Assembly: GCF_002453355.1 (NCBI RefSeq)
Contig: NZ_DKGQ01000035.1
Span: 1-48,615 of the forward strand
Direction of reading: 5' to 3'
Length of the DNA: 48,615 bases
Source of the DNA: Psychrobacter sp. UBA6766
Lineage (GTDB): Bacteria; Pseudomonadota; Gammaproteobacteria; Pseudomonadales; Moraxellaceae
How positions within the stretch are numbered: the stretch's first letter is position 1; the number at the start of each line of letters is the position of its first letter. The position numbers and the translations under genes are program-made. The notes under the pieces were generated by a model. That model ran no database searches. It was not told the origin of the DNA and saw nothing but the letters and a program-made list of their open reading frames with translations. Positions 48,519-48,615 of the stretch are shown one piece after another.

Positions 48519-48615
48519 AGGTTAATCACTGCCATGCTGTCGATAAATAATAAAACTCGTAAATATAAATGGTTCAATAAAAAAGCAGCGTATAATGAAC
48601 TGACCCCCAAATGTT

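Noticed and set aside
1..48615. CRISPR arrays, insertion sequences, prophage or toxin-antitoxin modules
   Set aside because: No spaced identical repeats, transposase or integrase motifs, or paired small toxin-antitoxin genes were found; the short tandem duplications have no spacers and unrelated sequences.

Overview
This window looks like chromosomal DNA of a gammaproteobacterium of the Moraxellaceae, most likely Psychrobacter. The evidence is the moderate-to-low GC content, the protein sequences (TrmO, YchF, S6/S18/L9, an archaic Csu-type pilus, a type II secretion system split into scattered pieces) and AT-rich spacers with AAGGA-type ribosome binding sites. The genus is inferred from family resemblance, not from a search. 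I see no phage, transposase, integrase or CRISPR array.

Layout. 1-7019: an aromatic amino acid module: aromatic aminotransferase (minus), LysR regulator (minus), then divergent hppD, phhA, phhB and an NhaC-family transporter. Together they convert Phe to Tyr to 4-hydroxyphenylpyruvate to homogentisate and probably import the substrate. 6998-14309: a guanidino-compound module: LysR regulator, agmatinase/guanidinobutyrase, 2-ketoarginine decarboxylase (AruI-like), YjiH-family transporter and aldehyde dehydrogenase (KauB-like). These are the enzymes expected for 2-ketoarginine to 4-guanidinobutyraldehyde to 4-guanidinobutyrate to GABA plus urea. 14356-19121 (minus): a four-gene archaic chaperone-usher pilus (pilin, chaperone, usher, tip adhesin). 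19897-21663: a membrane fusion of a cytochrome b561-like domain with a sulfite-oxidase-type molybdopterin domain. 22321-22407: tRNA-Leu(CAA) with a clear promoter and terminator.

22545-31726: ferredoxin-NADP reductase, TrmO, then type II secretion genes gspE and gspHIJK separated by a TatD-family nuclease and a TetR regulator. 31771-37682: FabR-like TetR regulator, dGTPase-family HD protein, YchF, and a UvrD/Rep-family helicase. 38007-40212: a DadA-like FAD oxidase paired with RidA, then a small TPR-like protein. 40326-43862 (minus): an ECHDC3-like crotonase lacking both catalytic glutamates, glycerate kinase and a GntP-family permease. 44106-46604: cobT-cobS-cobC for the end of cobalamin assembly. 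46711-46935: a small orphan protein. 47196-48364 (minus): the rpsF-rpsR-rplI ribosomal operon with a good sigma-70 promoter and a leader that resembles the S6:S18 autoregulatory structure.

The most unusual structure outside the genes is a set of short tandem duplications (unit 15-18 bp) spread across the window, mostly in spacers close to start or stop codons. There is also a long imperfect inverted repeat at 12578-12637 that looks like a small dispersed intergenic element, and a near-perfect 15-bp inverted repeat at 75-118. Start codons were moved from the longest open frame where a ribosome binding site favoured an internal codon (LysR1, hppD, phhA, aldehyde dehydrogenase, TatD, helicase, TPR protein, cobT).
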